From a virus: a stretch of DNA of 62,447 nt. Of this stretch, positions 1 to 7,842 are shown one piece after another; within the stretch, counting starts at the first letter, position 1; every line of letters begins with the position of its first letter. The notes under the pieces are model-generated. The model was not told the DNA's origin, did no database searches, and saw only the letters and a list, made by a program, of their open reading frames with translations. A program made the translations under genes and the position numbers. Location: positions 1 to 62,447 of the IMG/VR virus record IMGVR_UViG_3300032275_000189; one strand, given 5' to 3'.

Positions 1-120
1 TGACCTTGTGGCTGACCTTGACCTTGTGGCTGACCTTGACCTTGTGGCTGACCTTGACCTTGTGGCTGACCTTGACCTTGTGGCTGACCTTGACCTTGTG
101 GCTGACCTTGACCTTGTGGC
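1..120. repeat. 18-bp tandem repeat coding for Pro/Gln/Gly units
   Basis: The unit tgaccttgaccttgtggc is repeated six times without change from 13 to 120, and a 12-base partial copy precedes it at the edge. On the minus strand each unit encodes six residues of Pro, Gln and Gly. The array continues beyond the window. The perfect copies point to recent expansion by slippage or recombination. Confidence 0.95.
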
Positions 121-542
121 TGACCTGGATTTCCCCCTTGAATTGAAGAGTAGGGATTCCCATCAACGCCTGCATTAAAACTTTTTGCAATATCTCCCGC
201 CTGTCCTTGTAGCCAACCACCGACTTTGCCACCAATTTCACTAGCTCCTCCTAATGCTCTACCTAATCCATAGCTAACAGGAGAACTTTTTGGTTGATTG
301 GCAGTTGTTTGATAGCCCTGTTTGAATCTATCTAAAAAGCCTTCGTTTAGATAAATCTCATTTTTAAGCCATTCTTCGGATGCTTCTGTAAGCAAACCCT
401 GGTCTTGCATACCGATTCCATCGGTTGTGTACCACTCAACAAAATCATTAGGGTCAACTCCACGCTGGGACATCAGAATGAATGATTCTTTGACCATTCT
501 GAGGTTGGTGGTGACTTGTAGGCTTTCAGTAAATGTTCTCAT
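1..542 (-). CDS. Repeat-tailed protein, open at the left edge (partial)
   Basis: The reading frame starts at ATG 540-542 behind a clear GAGGA ribosome site and runs off the left end of the window, so the C-terminus is missing. The first 20 residues (MRTFTES, later MVKES) resemble, less perfectly, the N-terminal tag shared by many proteins in this window. The next 110 or so residues are ordinary soluble sequence with a Gly/Ala-rich stretch. The frame then enters an 18-bp tandem repeat that encodes Pro-Gln-Gly-Gln-Gly-Gln units. I recognise no family. A packaged internal protein with a flexible tail is one possibility. The frame is sound because it stays open through the repeats and has a good ribosome site. 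Confidence 0.7.
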   Translation of the reverse strand, partial: MRTFTESLQVTTNLRMVKESFILMSQRGVDPNDFVEWYTTDGIGMQDQGLLTEASEEWLKNEIYLNEGFLDRFKQGYQTTANQPKSSPVSYGLGRALGGASEIGGKVGGWLQGQAGDIAKSFNAGVDGNPYSSIQGGNPGQPQGQGQPQGQGQPQGQGQPQGQGQPQGQGQPQGQGQPQG

Positions 543-555
543 TTAGTTCCTCATA

Positions 556-1380
556 CTATTCTGGCAACTGGTATTCGTATTCTTTCAATTTTAACTTCAC
601 AAAGGGAAGTAAAGGCAACGCAGCCGACTCCGTATATACCGATTCAAGAGCATTATTTAGCTCTGCATCCCAAGTTTTGAGGTCCGAGATGGGACGATAA
701 TAAGACACATTGGAAAGCAATGTGTGCCTGTGAGAACGGATGCCGACACAAATCCCAATTACTTCGTAATTGTCCTTCAAAAATAAGGGACCGCCCGAAT
801 CACCCATAAAGGCAAAACAATTGGCTCGAATCAAACCCTTAAAACCTTCAGGAAGAAGAGTTTTAGGCTGTGTGACTTGTCCATAGTCAATTCTAACATC
901 ATCCAAAAGTCCATATCCGCAGTGGAAGACTTCAGTGTTTATGTAAAGTTTTGATTCAAAGCACAGTTTTGCCACTGGCATTTTTTGGTCGCTTACGAAG
1001 TAAGCGATAGCCAAATCTATGGCTGAATCTGTCGCATAGCTCACCATGCGATACTTTTTGTAGTCTTTGATTTCAGACCAATTCTGGTATTCAGCCACAT
1101 GGACTTCAAGAACATCTTCATCTTCAACAACATGGGCTGCAACAATAACAGTATTGTGCCACTTATCACCGACTTGGGTTGATCTTATGACAACGCCGCT
1201 ACCGCCAGACTCGTCTCCATCTGTAATTCTTACAGTTGGGTAAATACACCGTTTGTGCAGTTTTTTATCAACTGCATTGGTTCCCTGTCTCTTCCTTGGA
1301 GTTTTGTCTCTTTCTTCGCTAAATACAAGAGTGGAAAAGGTACAAAGGGTTAGCACGATGCTGAACAATATTTTGTGCAT
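556..1380 (-). CDS. Secreted trypsin-like (S1, HtrA-type) serine protease
   Basis: This 274-residue protein begins with a typical signal peptide (MHKILFSIVLTLCTF, cleavage probably near residue 20) and should be exported from the host cytoplasm. The complete S1 triad is visible: His83 in AAHVV, Asp122 in AIDLAI and Ser195 in GDSGGPL. I chose the ATG at 1380 because AAGGAA lies just upstream and the signal peptide starts there; an in-frame TTG at 1404 would add eight residues. No PDZ domain is seen, so this is the bare protease fold. The 1409 gene diverges only 28 bp away. A role in the cell envelope, lysis or defence against surface proteins is possible but unproven. Confidence 0.85.
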   Translation of the reverse strand: MHKILFSIVLTLCTFSTLVFSEERDKTPRKRQGTNAVDKKLHKRCIYPTVRITDGDESGGSGVVIRSTQVGDKWHNTVIVAAHVVEDEDVLEVHVAEYQNWSEIKDYKKYRMVSYATDSAIDLAIAYFVSDQKMPVAKLCFESKLYINTEVFHCGYGLLDDVRIDYGQVTQPKTLLPEGFKGLIRANCFAFMGDSGGPLFLKDNYEVIGICVGIRSHRHTLLSNVSYYRPISDLKTWDAELNNALESVYTESAALPLLPFVKLKLKEYEYQLPE

Positions 1381-1408
1381 ATATTCCTTGTTATAGGAGG
1401 ACAATCAA

Positions 1409-1741
1409 ATGGATAGGAATTTCCTTTATGGAATAGCTACATTCTTAGCTATAGCGCTATGCGGCGTTTATATTCAAAAGAATGACCCCAATTTCTTCTC
1501 TGAAATCGTGGGCGACAAACCAGCAGTGGAGCCTTGGCAAGAAGAGGCCGCTCCTTTGAAGGACGATGCTGACACTCAAATTACCCCTCCACCTATTGAT
1601 GTGGAGCCAAAAGAAGAACCACAGGTGGAACCTAGTATACCCGAAGAACTAGAGCCAGAAACGGAACCAGAACAAAGACAGCCAAAAAGACGACTTAGAG
1701 ATCGTCGAAATCAAAACCAAGATGATAGCTGCAATCCGTGA
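1409..1741 (+). CDS. Small membrane-anchored, acidic Pro/Glu-rich protein
   Basis: This 110-residue protein has one hydrophobic segment at about residues 5-21. After it comes a long Pro/Glu-rich spacer (about 40-90), then a basic Arg-rich patch and a C-terminal CNP. The ribosome site AGGAGG is strong. The topology resembles an inner-membrane anchor with an extended periplasmic stalk, as in some spanins, but I see no diagnostic spanin signature. It sits head-to-head with the secreted protease gene, which hints at a shared envelope role. Function unknown. Confidence 0.7.
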   Translation: MDRNFLYGIATFLAIALCGVYIQKNDPNFFSEIVGDKPAVEPWQEEAAPLKDDADTQITPPPIDVEPKEEPQVEPSIPEELEPETEPEQRQPKRRLRDRRNQNQDDSCNP

Positions 1742-1754
1742 AGGGTTTGGTGAT

Positions 1755-1770
1755 ATTCGCAGTTGCGAAT
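1755..1770. promoter_or_regulatory. Palindromic operator-like site overlapping the gdh promoter -35
   Basis: The sequence ATTCGCAGTTGCGAAT is a perfect inverted repeat with 7-bp arms and a 2-bp centre. Its right arm overlaps the proposed -35 box at 1763-1768, where a repressor would block RNA polymerase. Confidence 0.45.
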
Positions 1771-1792
1771 TAGCTCCCTCGCATACTAGAAT
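1763..1792 (+). promoter_or_regulatory. Sigma70-like promoter for the glutamate dehydrogenase gene
   Basis: TTGCGA (1763-1768) and TAGAAT (1787-1792) are separated by 18 bp. Transcription would start near 1800, about 34 bases before the dehydrogenase ATG. Confidence 0.5.
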
Positions 1793-1832
1793 ATTGTAGG
1801 TTCATTATTCCAGACCGTGCGAGGGATTTTTT
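1775..1832 (+). promoter_or_regulatory. Inverted repeat covering the gdh ribosome site
   Basis: Perfect 9-bp arms lie at 1775-1783 and 1818-1826, with 34 bases between them and six T residues after. The right arm contains the GAGGGA ribosome site of the gene at 1834. In read-through mRNA from the 1409 gene it could terminate transcription or hide the ribosome site. mRNA started at the promoter near 1800 would lack the left arm. Confidence 0.4.
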
Positions 1833-1833
1833 C

Positions 1834-3099
1834 ATGTCGATGTTAGAAGAAGCCAAAAAACAACTTGATGCTGCGTATAAATTTGCTGAAATTGACGATG
1901 AAAGCTGGCAGCGACTTCAGTATCCACAAAAGACCCTGAATGTCACAATCCCAATGCGACATGATGACGGGACTCTCAAAATGTATCAGGCATTTAGATG
2001 CCAATACGACACAACTCTTGGCCCGGCAAAGGGCGGCATTCGTTACCATCCATCTGTAGACGCTGACCACTGCGAGGCTCTTGCCTTGTGGATGACGTTC
2101 AAATGTGCCTGCTTAAAATTGCCATATGGTGGTGCCAAAGGCGGGATTTGCGTTGATGCGACAAAACTATCGCACCGTGAATTAGAACGACTCAGCAAGG
2201 CATATATTGCATCCATGATCGACTTTATCGGTCCCGATGTCGATGTGCCTGCGCCTGACTTGTATACCGACGAACGAATCATGGGTTGGATGTACTCCGA
2301 ATACAAAAGAATCAAAGGTGGACATCCAAAGGATATTGTCACTGGAAAACCAGTTGCCCTGGGCGGCATTGAAGGAAGAAGTTCTGCCACCGGATACGGT
2401 GGATATTACGTTCTGGAGAATATCCTCAACAACAGCATCAGTAAAGTGAATATCCCTTCCAACCCAGAAGACATCCGAATTGCCATCCAAGGATTTGGCA
2501 AGGTAGGATATTGGCTGGCTGAGAAATGCTTTCGTTCTGGATTGAAGGTGGTAGCACTGACAAATGAGTTTGGTGGTTCATATAATGAACACGGACTCAA
2601 TGTATCAGCGTGCCGCAAATCTCTTGATGAGAGTGGTGGAAAAGAATGGGGCGACGGCGATAAGATCACCAATGAAGAATTGTGGTCACTCGATATTGAC
2701 GTATTGGCTCCGTCCGCTGTCGAGAACGTCATCACCATTAACAATGCAGACAAGATCAAAGCAAAGGTGATCTTGGAAATGGCCAACGGCCCTACTACAA
2801 ATGAAGCTGATGCAATTCTCAATGATCGTGGAGTGTTAGTGATTCCCGATATTCTGGCTAACGCTGGTGGTGTTGTTGTCAGCTATTTTGAATGGCTTCA
2901 GAACCGCACTGCGATCAGCCGCACTCTGCCAGAAGTCGATCATGACTTACGAGAGATGATGGTGTATGCAACCGAGAAAGTAATCGCCTTGCATATGAAG
3001 CACGATATTTCTGCTCGCACAGCAGCGTATGTCTTGGCCTTGAAGCGTATCAATGCAGCCAACGCCTGCTTGGGCAATAAAGGATATTTCCAGAGATAG
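1834..3099 (+). CDS. gdhA: Glutamate dehydrogenase (Glu/Leu/Phe/Val dehydrogenase family)
   Basis: This 421-residue protein has the full length and motifs of hexameric-type glutamate dehydrogenase, which interconverts 2-oxoglutarate plus ammonia and glutamate using NAD(P)H. Visible are the substrate-site lysines in GPAKGGIR (Lys66) and LPYGGAKGGI (Lys102, the catalytic lysine), the following DVPAPD segment with the catalytic aspartate, the GGIEGRSSATGYG substrate/cofactor loop and the Rossmann motif IQGFGKVG. Nothing is truncated, so it is probably active. It has its own promoter and an operator-like palindrome upstream and is followed by a GIY-YIG nuclease gene. In a phage it could alter nitrogen or redox balance during infection. 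Leucine or phenylalanine dehydrogenase is an alternative, but length and motifs favour glutamate. Confidence 0.93.
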   Translation: MSMLEEAKKQLDAAYKFAEIDDESWQRLQYPQKTLNVTIPMRHDDGTLKMYQAFRCQYDTTLGPAKGGIRYHPSVDADHCEALALWMTFKCACLKLPYGGAKGGICVDATKLSHRELERLSKAYIASMIDFIGPDVDVPAPDLYTDERIMGWMYSEYKRIKGGHPKDIVTGKPVALGGIEGRSSATGYGGYYVLENILNNSISKVNIPSNPEDIRIAIQGFGKVGYWLAEKCFRSGLKVVALTNEFGGSYNEHGLNVSACRKSLDESGGKEWGDGDKITNEELWSLDIDVLAPSAVENVITINNADKIKAKVILEMANGPTTNEADAILNDRGVLVIPDILANAGGVVVSYFEWLQNRTAISRTLPEVDHDLREMMVYATEKVIALHMKHDISARTAAYVLALKRINAANACLGNKGYFQR

Positions 3100-3137
3100 C
3101 GGACCTGAAATTTGCTCGTCATACACTATAATATAAT

Positions 3138-3938
3138 ATGAACAAAATATCTGGCATATACGCCATCAAAAACAAAACCAACAACAAACTGTATATTGGT
3201 TCTTCCGTGAGTCCCACTCAACGCTGGCAAAAAGAGCATTTGCCAGCGTTAAATAACAACAAACATTACAATCGTCATCTTCAACATTCTTGGAACAAAT
3301 ACGGCGAGAATAATTTTGAGTTTCTTGTCCTTGAAGAGTGCGATGAAAACCTTTTGGTCGAACGAGAAGGATATTGGATCGAACATCATAAATCCTGGGA
3401 TCGTGACCACGGATATAATTTGAACCGATACGTCGATGACCGCATAATCATGTCCGAAGAAACTCGACAGTTGATGAGTGAAACCACGAAGCAATCGTGG
3501 AAAGACCCAGATATTCGCACCAAGCGATGCGAAGCAATAAAGAATTCCGTCACCGATGAAATCCGTGAAGTATTGGCTGAGGCTCGCCGGAAGGATTACG
3601 AAAATCCCGAATACCGAGCAGAGCGATCCAAAACGATGACTCAAACATGGAACGAACAAAGTGACGAATTAAAAACCAAAATGAAAGCGGCGTGGTCTAC
3701 ATCAGAAGTTCGTCAACGTCACGAACACACAACAGAGAATAAAAAGAAAATGAGCCAATCTTCAAAAGACTGGTGGGCGGCTAATGCTCGGCCTATTTTA
3801 CAGCTTACAATAGAAGGCATCTTGGTGCGTGAATGGCCTTCGCCTAACCCAGCCATCAAAGAATATGGCAACCACGTTAGTAGCGTATTGAACGGAAAGC
3901 GAACTCATTGCCAGGGCTACATTTGGAGATACAAATGA
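3138..3938 (+). CDS. GIY-YIG homing endonuclease
   Basis: The 266-residue protein opens with the GIY-YIG nuclease domain: SGIYAIKN at residues 5-12, LYIGSS near 19, a catalytic-type Arg in QRW and a conserved Glu in EREGYWIEHH. Repeated MSxxTxxxW segments from about residue 100 look like NUMOD3-type DNA-binding modules, as in T4 Seg proteins and I-TevI. The C-terminus (YIWRYK) resembles NUMOD endings. No ribosome site is visible; instead two TATAAT-like boxes lie directly before the ATG. It is a free-standing mobile gene placed just after the dehydrogenase gene. Confidence 0.9.
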   Translation: MNKISGIYAIKNKTNNKLYIGSSVSPTQRWQKEHLPALNNNKHYNRHLQHSWNKYGENNFEFLVLEECDENLLVEREGYWIEHHKSWDRDHGYNLNRYVDDRIIMSEETRQLMSETTKQSWKDPDIRTKRCEAIKNSVTDEIREVLAEARRKDYENPEYRAERSKTMTQTWNEQSDELKTKMKAAWSTSEVRQRHEHTTENKKKMSQSSKDWWAANARPILQLTIEGILVREWPSPNPAIKEYGNHVSSVLNGKRTHCQGYIWRYK

Positions 3939-4195
3939 AACTTGAAAGCGTCGAACGTGGTCCCGGTAGTGTTGTTTGGGAATTAACCAATATCTCTATC
4001 GGGATCACGAGAGAAGAATCGGAAGAATTGCGAGCCGCACTCGCAATAGTTCAAAAATACGAAAAAGCGGCTCTCCAGGCAGTTCGAGCGAAGCACAAAT
4101 ACAATCCTGCCAAGGATGCAGATTGGTGCGAAATTGCCTATTCCGTTAAAAATGACAAAGTAATAGTTGGCATTCGAGACGGAATGGCCGGTTAA
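3935..4195 (+). CDS. Small hypothetical protein overlapping the GIY-YIG gene
   Basis: The 86-residue frame starts at ATG 3935, which overlaps the previous stop as ATGA, and has GGAG at 3925-3928. The product is soluble, with a central helical Ala/Glu/Lys segment (EESEELRAALAIVQKYEKAA) and a C-terminal beta-like part. No family recognised. The overlap implies it is co-translated with the endonuclease. Confidence 0.65.
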   Translation: MKLESVERGPGSVVWELTNISIGITREESEELRAALAIVQKYEKAALQAVRAKHKYNPAKDADWCEIAYSVKNDKVIVGIRDGMAG

Positions 4196-4536
4196 AACTT
4201 TGCCGACAATTGCGGCAATGTAAAATTTAGCACCCGCATACCCGATACGGGAAATATCTGAACACAAACCAGACGTGACGCCGGATTAAAGCTCACTATT
4301 CTCCAGTTCTGGTTGGTCAACAATAGCCTCCTTGGGAGGCGATCTTCGTAATACACCCACGTCCCATCATTCAAATGAGGGTTTATCTCCGTTTGAGCCA
4401 GTTGGCTCACGTCTATAATTTCACCAGATGACACAACAATCACCTTTGATGTGTCAATATGACTGTCCAGCATGGCCAAAAGGGTCGCTTTTGACAATCT
4501 TTGGTCAGGAAGACAGGCTTGCAAATATGGATTCAT
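4192..4536 (-). CDS. Hypothetical protein
   Basis: This is a 114-residue soluble protein with no recognised motif. GAGGG sits upstream of the ATG, and a CATAAATAA element lies on the minus strand about 30 bases before the start (near 4567), the kind of late-type box seen before other genes here. It converges on the 3935 gene with a 4-bp overlap. Confidence 0.6.
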   Translation of the reverse strand: MNPYLQACLPDQRLSKATLLAMLDSHIDTSKVIVVSSGEIIDVSQLAQTEINPHLNDGTWVYYEDRLPRRLLLTNQNWRIVSFNPASRLVCVQIFPVSGMRVLNFTLPQLSAKF

Positions 4537-4587
4537 GAATTTTACCCTCTATTAAGAACAACTTATTTATGCGGGAGTAGATACAGT

Positions 4588-4851
4588 ATGGACGTGCGGC
4601 AAGAAGATTGTTATCTTTGGATGGACGAGTCAATCCCCGAAGATGAACGAACGATGAACGTGTTATGTGAACAGTGTCATCCGAAATACCCCGGTCTAGG
4701 ATGGTTTTGGGAAGGATCAAGGCTCGGTTACGGACCTTTTGAATTTGCCTGCAATAAGTGCGGGCATGTGGTACATGCCGCCCCTAAGTCCAATACCAAC
4801 AACGAGATAGGGCAAGGGATTACGAATGAAGACCATCAGACCAGTGTTTAA
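4588..4851 (+). CDS. Small zinc-ribbon protein
   Basis: The 87-residue protein has two CxxC pairs (CEQC and CNKC) about 30 residues apart with an aromatic-rich stretch between, typical of a small structural zinc ribbon. I placed the start at ATG 4588 because GGGAG lies ten bases upstream; a TTG start further left is possible. It overlaps the following methyltransferase gene by 26 bp, so the two are probably translated together. Role unknown. Confidence 0.65.
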   Translation: MDVRQEDCYLWMDESIPEDERTMNVLCEQCHPKYPGLGWFWEGSRLGYGPFEFACNKCGHVVHAAPKSNTNNEIGQGITNEDHQTSV

Positions 4852-5623
4852 GTGCCACGGTGGAAAATTCTATTTGGCACAATGGATCATTTCGCATTTT
4901 CCTGAGAAGTACACAGAGATGACGTACTTGGAACCCTTTTGCGGGGGTGCGAATGTTCTTTTGAATAAAGAAAAATCTGTTATCGAGATAATGAATGATC
5001 TCGATCCAAACGTCATTCAAATCTATCAGGCTTTACGAGATGAGCCGAGAGAGTTGATTCGGCGTCTGAACCTCTGCAAATATTGCGAAGAAACATTCGA
5101 TAGCGCCATCAAGAAGACTCAATACGACGATTATCTGGATCAGGCGGTCAACGAATTTATCGTTCGACGCATGAGCCGTGGCGGGTTGAAAAAAGCATTT
5201 GCTTGGAGCAATCGTCTTAGAGGCGGTCAACCTGGAGATGTCAACGCATGGATGACAGCCGTGAAAGGCTTGCCTGATTTAGCCGAGCGAATCAGAGAAG
5301 TTTATATCTTCAATAAGCCTGCCCTTGCGGTAATGAAGGCATTCAATTCGCCAAATACTTTCGTATATTGTGATCCACCGTATTTGCACGAGACACGAGT
5401 ATCCAAAACCGTATATGCGTCGGAAATGACTACCGACGATCATATTGAATTGGCTCATGCTTTGAACGCATTTCAGGGCAAGGCCATGATTAGCGGATAT
5501 GCTTCGCCGCTGTATAATCGACTGTACAAAGAATGGAATGTCGAAAAGAAAAAGATTGCGAATCATTCGTCGCAACAAAAGACCAAAGAGAAAAAGGTCG
5601 AAGTGATTTGGAAAAACTACTGA
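4826..5623 (+). CDS. DNA adenine-N6 methyltransferase, D12 class (Dam-like)
   Basis: The 265-residue protein follows the D12 class layout. An N-terminal SAM site (KCHGGKFYL, residues 9-17) precedes LEPFCGGANVLLN near 35-47 and the catalytic DPPY motif at 183-186. It should transfer a methyl group from SAM to adenine N6 in a short site, which could shield phage DNA from restriction or mark it for packaging or replication. It is the first of two D12 enzymes in the window (the other is at 40951). No restriction endonuclease partner is nearby, so it looks like an orphan phage methylase. Confidence 0.9.
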   Translation: MKTIRPVFKCHGGKFYLAQWIISHFPEKYTEMTYLEPFCGGANVLLNKEKSVIEIMNDLDPNVIQIYQALRDEPRELIRRLNLCKYCEETFDSAIKKTQYDDYLDQAVNEFIVRRMSRGGLKKAFAWSNRLRGGQPGDVNAWMTAVKGLPDLAERIREVYIFNKPALAVMKAFNSPNTFVYCDPPYLHETRVSKTVYASEMTTDDHIELAHALNAFQGKAMISGYASPLYNRLYKEWNVEKKKIANHSSQQKTKEKKVEVIWKNY

Positions 5624-5727
5624 TCGGCGTTACTTTCAGTTTAAGATTCTGATGTCGCAGTTGTGGAGCGACGGGAGTGTTTCCCAAAATCCACTGAAGT
5701 TAGAAGTTAGATAGAAGAAGGTGAACA

Positions 5728-6729
5728 ATGTCGTACAACGACCGTATCGAGGCTGCGCTCGCAGCAATCAAGCAACACAACGAAGCCGTAGGTGGTGAAG
5801 GAAAGACGGGGTATATAAGCCCTGACGACTTCATCCAATGCGTAAAGGCTTCTGGCGGGACCAGTGAGGAACGCCTCTCTGCTCTGTCCCATGAGGATTT
5901 ACTGGCTTGTATGCCAGCATCCCCAAACGGGGTCAAACCCCGTGTTCTGGCGAAAGAAGTCGCCGACATCTTCCGCAGCAAATCTGCTGCCTCCAAGACC
6001 GACGATAAGCGTCCCGTTTCCGGCAAAAAGGCCGAAAAGATGACGCCTCGTGAATTGGTAGAAGCATTCGATCCCGAAGACTCCAGCAACCCGGTTGGGG
6101 TTCGTCTTGCCACAATTTCCAAGGGCGAGAAGTTCATCATTTATTCCGATGGACGGATCGTGGACGTGGATACCACGTTCAAACTGCTCTCGGAAATTAA
6201 GGGCGGCTACTCTGGTCGTGATGATGTGGACGTAAACGGGGCCATTAAGAAGACGTACCGAATCGGCGAACTGCCGGAGAACTACGCTGATGAGAATCCT
6301 TTGTATCGAGATCGTCCGTTGCGTCCTGATGGAACGTGCGATCAGACTGGTAGAAGCTGGGAAGGCGTTGATCTTTCTGTCCGTCAACTCATCCGTGTCG
6401 CAATGGATGAAGGCGAACTGCGAGTCACGCATGAAATCGCCCATGACACTCTCGACGCTGTGATGGAAGCTGGCGCTCTGAAGAAACTTCGTTCTCGCTA
6501 CCGCAAGGCAGCAATCAAGTTCGATGAACTTGCCAAGACCGGCGATCTTCCGACGTTGAAGATTCCTCTCGACGGAGGCAGCGAAAGCACCAGCCCTTTT
6601 TCCGGGGGTAAGCAAGTAGTTTGGGGTCAAAGCCCTGCTCTGCCCAATGCTTACATCAGCAACCAGTCGCCTCGTAACTTCCGGGCCGGTGGTGGTGGAA
6701 CCTTCACCAATAACATTGGTCCGAAGTAA
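5728..6729 (+). CDS. Uncharacterised protein paired with a vWA protein
   Basis: This 333-residue soluble protein has no family I can name with confidence. Its most distinctive part is at about residues 187-225, centred on ENPLYRDRPLRPDG, then CDQTGRSW and a helical segment. The N-terminal third is helical, a Lys/Ala linker follows near 90-110, and the C-terminus is Gly/Asn-rich and probably disordered. AAGGTG precedes the start. A strong terminator (6743-6777) separates it from the von Willebrand A gene next door, so the link between the two is positional only. Confidence 0.75.
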   Translation: MSYNDRIEAALAAIKQHNEAVGGEGKTGYISPDDFIQCVKASGGTSEERLSALSHEDLLACMPASPNGVKPRVLAKEVADIFRSKSAASKTDDKRPVSGKKAEKMTPRELVEAFDPEDSSNPVGVRLATISKGEKFIIYSDGRIVDVDTTFKLLSEIKGGYSGRDDVDVNGAIKKTYRIGELPENYADENPLYRDRPLRPDGTCDQTGRSWEGVDLSVRQLIRVAMDEGELRVTHEIAHDTLDAVMEAGALKKLRSRYRKAAIKFDELAKTGDLPTLKIPLDGGSESTSPFSGGKQVVWGQSPALPNAYISNQSPRNFRAGGGGTFTNNIGPK

Positions 6730-6742
6730 GCAAACGCAAAAT

Positions 6743-6777
6743 ATATCCTGCCCATTCGTATGTGGGCAGGATATTTT
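6743..6777 (+). terminator. Rho-independent terminator
   Basis: A 12-bp perfect stem (6743-6754 with 6763-6774) and an 8-base loop lead into a T-rich tail. It lies directly behind the 5728 gene. Confidence 0.85.
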
Positions 6778-6811
6778 CTCTCAGCACACATCTCAAATAA
6801 GGTACATCATA

Positions 6812-7750
6812 ATGGCGAAGAAGAAAGCAGTAGCAGTCGTCGCAAAGCCCAAGACGTATGTTGCCATCATTCTGGACAAGTCCGGCTCAATGGCTGCGAC
6901 CAAGGCCGGAGCAATCAGCGGGTTCAACGAACAAGTTCAACAATTGAAGGAAGACTCCAAGACGCAAGAAATTTATTGCTCCTTGGTAACTTTCAACGGC
7001 GAAGTGTTCGAGCATCTGTGGAATGTCCCGGCAGAAAAGCTGTCGGAAGCAAATGTCGAAGAATTCCAACCGCTTGGCAATACTGCCATGCGAGACGCAG
7101 TAGGATATACAGTTCAGAAGTTGCTGACCACGACCGATCATGAAGACCCCAATACGGCCTACTTGATCGTGACCATCTCTGATGGTCAAACCAATCAAGA
7201 CCGTCATTACAGTTGGGATGCTCTGAAGGAATTGACCCAAGGTTGTGAAGCCACCAAAAAGTGGACGTTCACCTATATGGGTTGCTCCAAGGAATATATG
7301 GAACAACTGTCACACAATGTTGGGACCAGTGCTGCTAATATGGCATCATGGTCTAATAAGACCTCAGCCGATACGGGCAAGGGGTTCTCCAATATGCGTA
7401 GTCGTCAAGCGAAATACTTCGTCGAACGAGCTATGGGACAAACTGCTGCGGCGAACTACGCCTCGGACAGCTTGAGCGTTGCCGACTTCACTGAAGATGT
7501 TGTAGAAGCAGCCCCGGCTCCTGTGCTGGTAGATGTGGCGGATTTGCCGAAGGTTGACTTCGCCAGCGTCTTGAGTCGTCAGCCGAGATACGAAAATCAG
7601 GCTTCTCCAGCATGGAACGGTGGACCTTTGTTCGCCAACTCCACGAAGGTGGCCTGGGCTGGTGCGGGCAATCATGGTGCAACCGCAGTCTCGATGGCAA
7701 CAGCTATGCCCATCCAGAACGTGGTTCAACGTGGCATAAAGAAGAAGTAA
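6812..7750 (+). CDS. von Willebrand factor A (vWA) domain protein
   Basis: The 312-residue protein carries a vWA fold with a metal-ion-dependent adhesion site: DKSGSM at residues 22-27, a later Thr in GNTAMRDA and an Asp in TISDGQTN. Such domains bind partner proteins through Mg2+ and often work with MoxR-type ATPases or in cell-surface complexes. No signal peptide or membrane segment is present, so it acts in the cytoplasm or virion. The C-terminal 100 residues are Ala/Pro-rich and end in a basic RGIKKK. I chose ATG 6812, downstream of the terminator; longer frames would start inside it. Confidence 0.85.
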   Translation: MAKKKAVAVVAKPKTYVAIILDKSGSMAATKAGAISGFNEQVQQLKEDSKTQEIYCSLVTFNGEVFEHLWNVPAEKLSEANVEEFQPLGNTAMRDAVGYTVQKLLTTTDHEDPNTAYLIVTISDGQTNQDRHYSWDALKELTQGCEATKKWTFTYMGCSKEYMEQLSHNVGTSAANMASWSNKTSADTGKGFSNMRSRQAKYFVERAMGQTAAANYASDSLSVADFTEDVVEAAPAPVLVDVADLPKVDFASVLSRQPRYENQASPAWNGGPLFANSTKVAWAGAGNHGATAVSMATAMPIQNVVQRGIKKK

Positions 7751-7758
7751 TCCCACTT

Positions 7759-7801
7759 CTCCCCTGAGCGGTTCCGATTATTTCGGAACCGCTCAGGGGA
7801 G
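7759..7801 (+). terminator. Very long terminator hairpin
   Basis: A 19-bp perfect stem (7759-7777 with 7783-7801) and a 5-base loop sit right behind the vWA gene, without a clean T tail. The flanking sequence is nearly the same as at the 8488 terminator. Confidence 0.8.
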
Positions 7802-7842
7802 TCAGAGTTCGGTGGCGAAATCACCTAATCCCATATAATATA

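Noticed and set aside
1-124. A CRISPR array
   Set aside because: The 18-bp units are directly adjacent without spacers and lie in an open reading frame.
1775-1832. A known riboswitch (for example the glutamine-sensing glnA type) before the dehydrogenase gene
   Set aside because: The inverted repeat is simple and none of the conserved riboswitch words I know are present.
5899-6630. A 243-residue minus-strand frame
   Set aside because: It is fully antisense to the 5728 gene, whose codon pattern and ribosome site are convincing.
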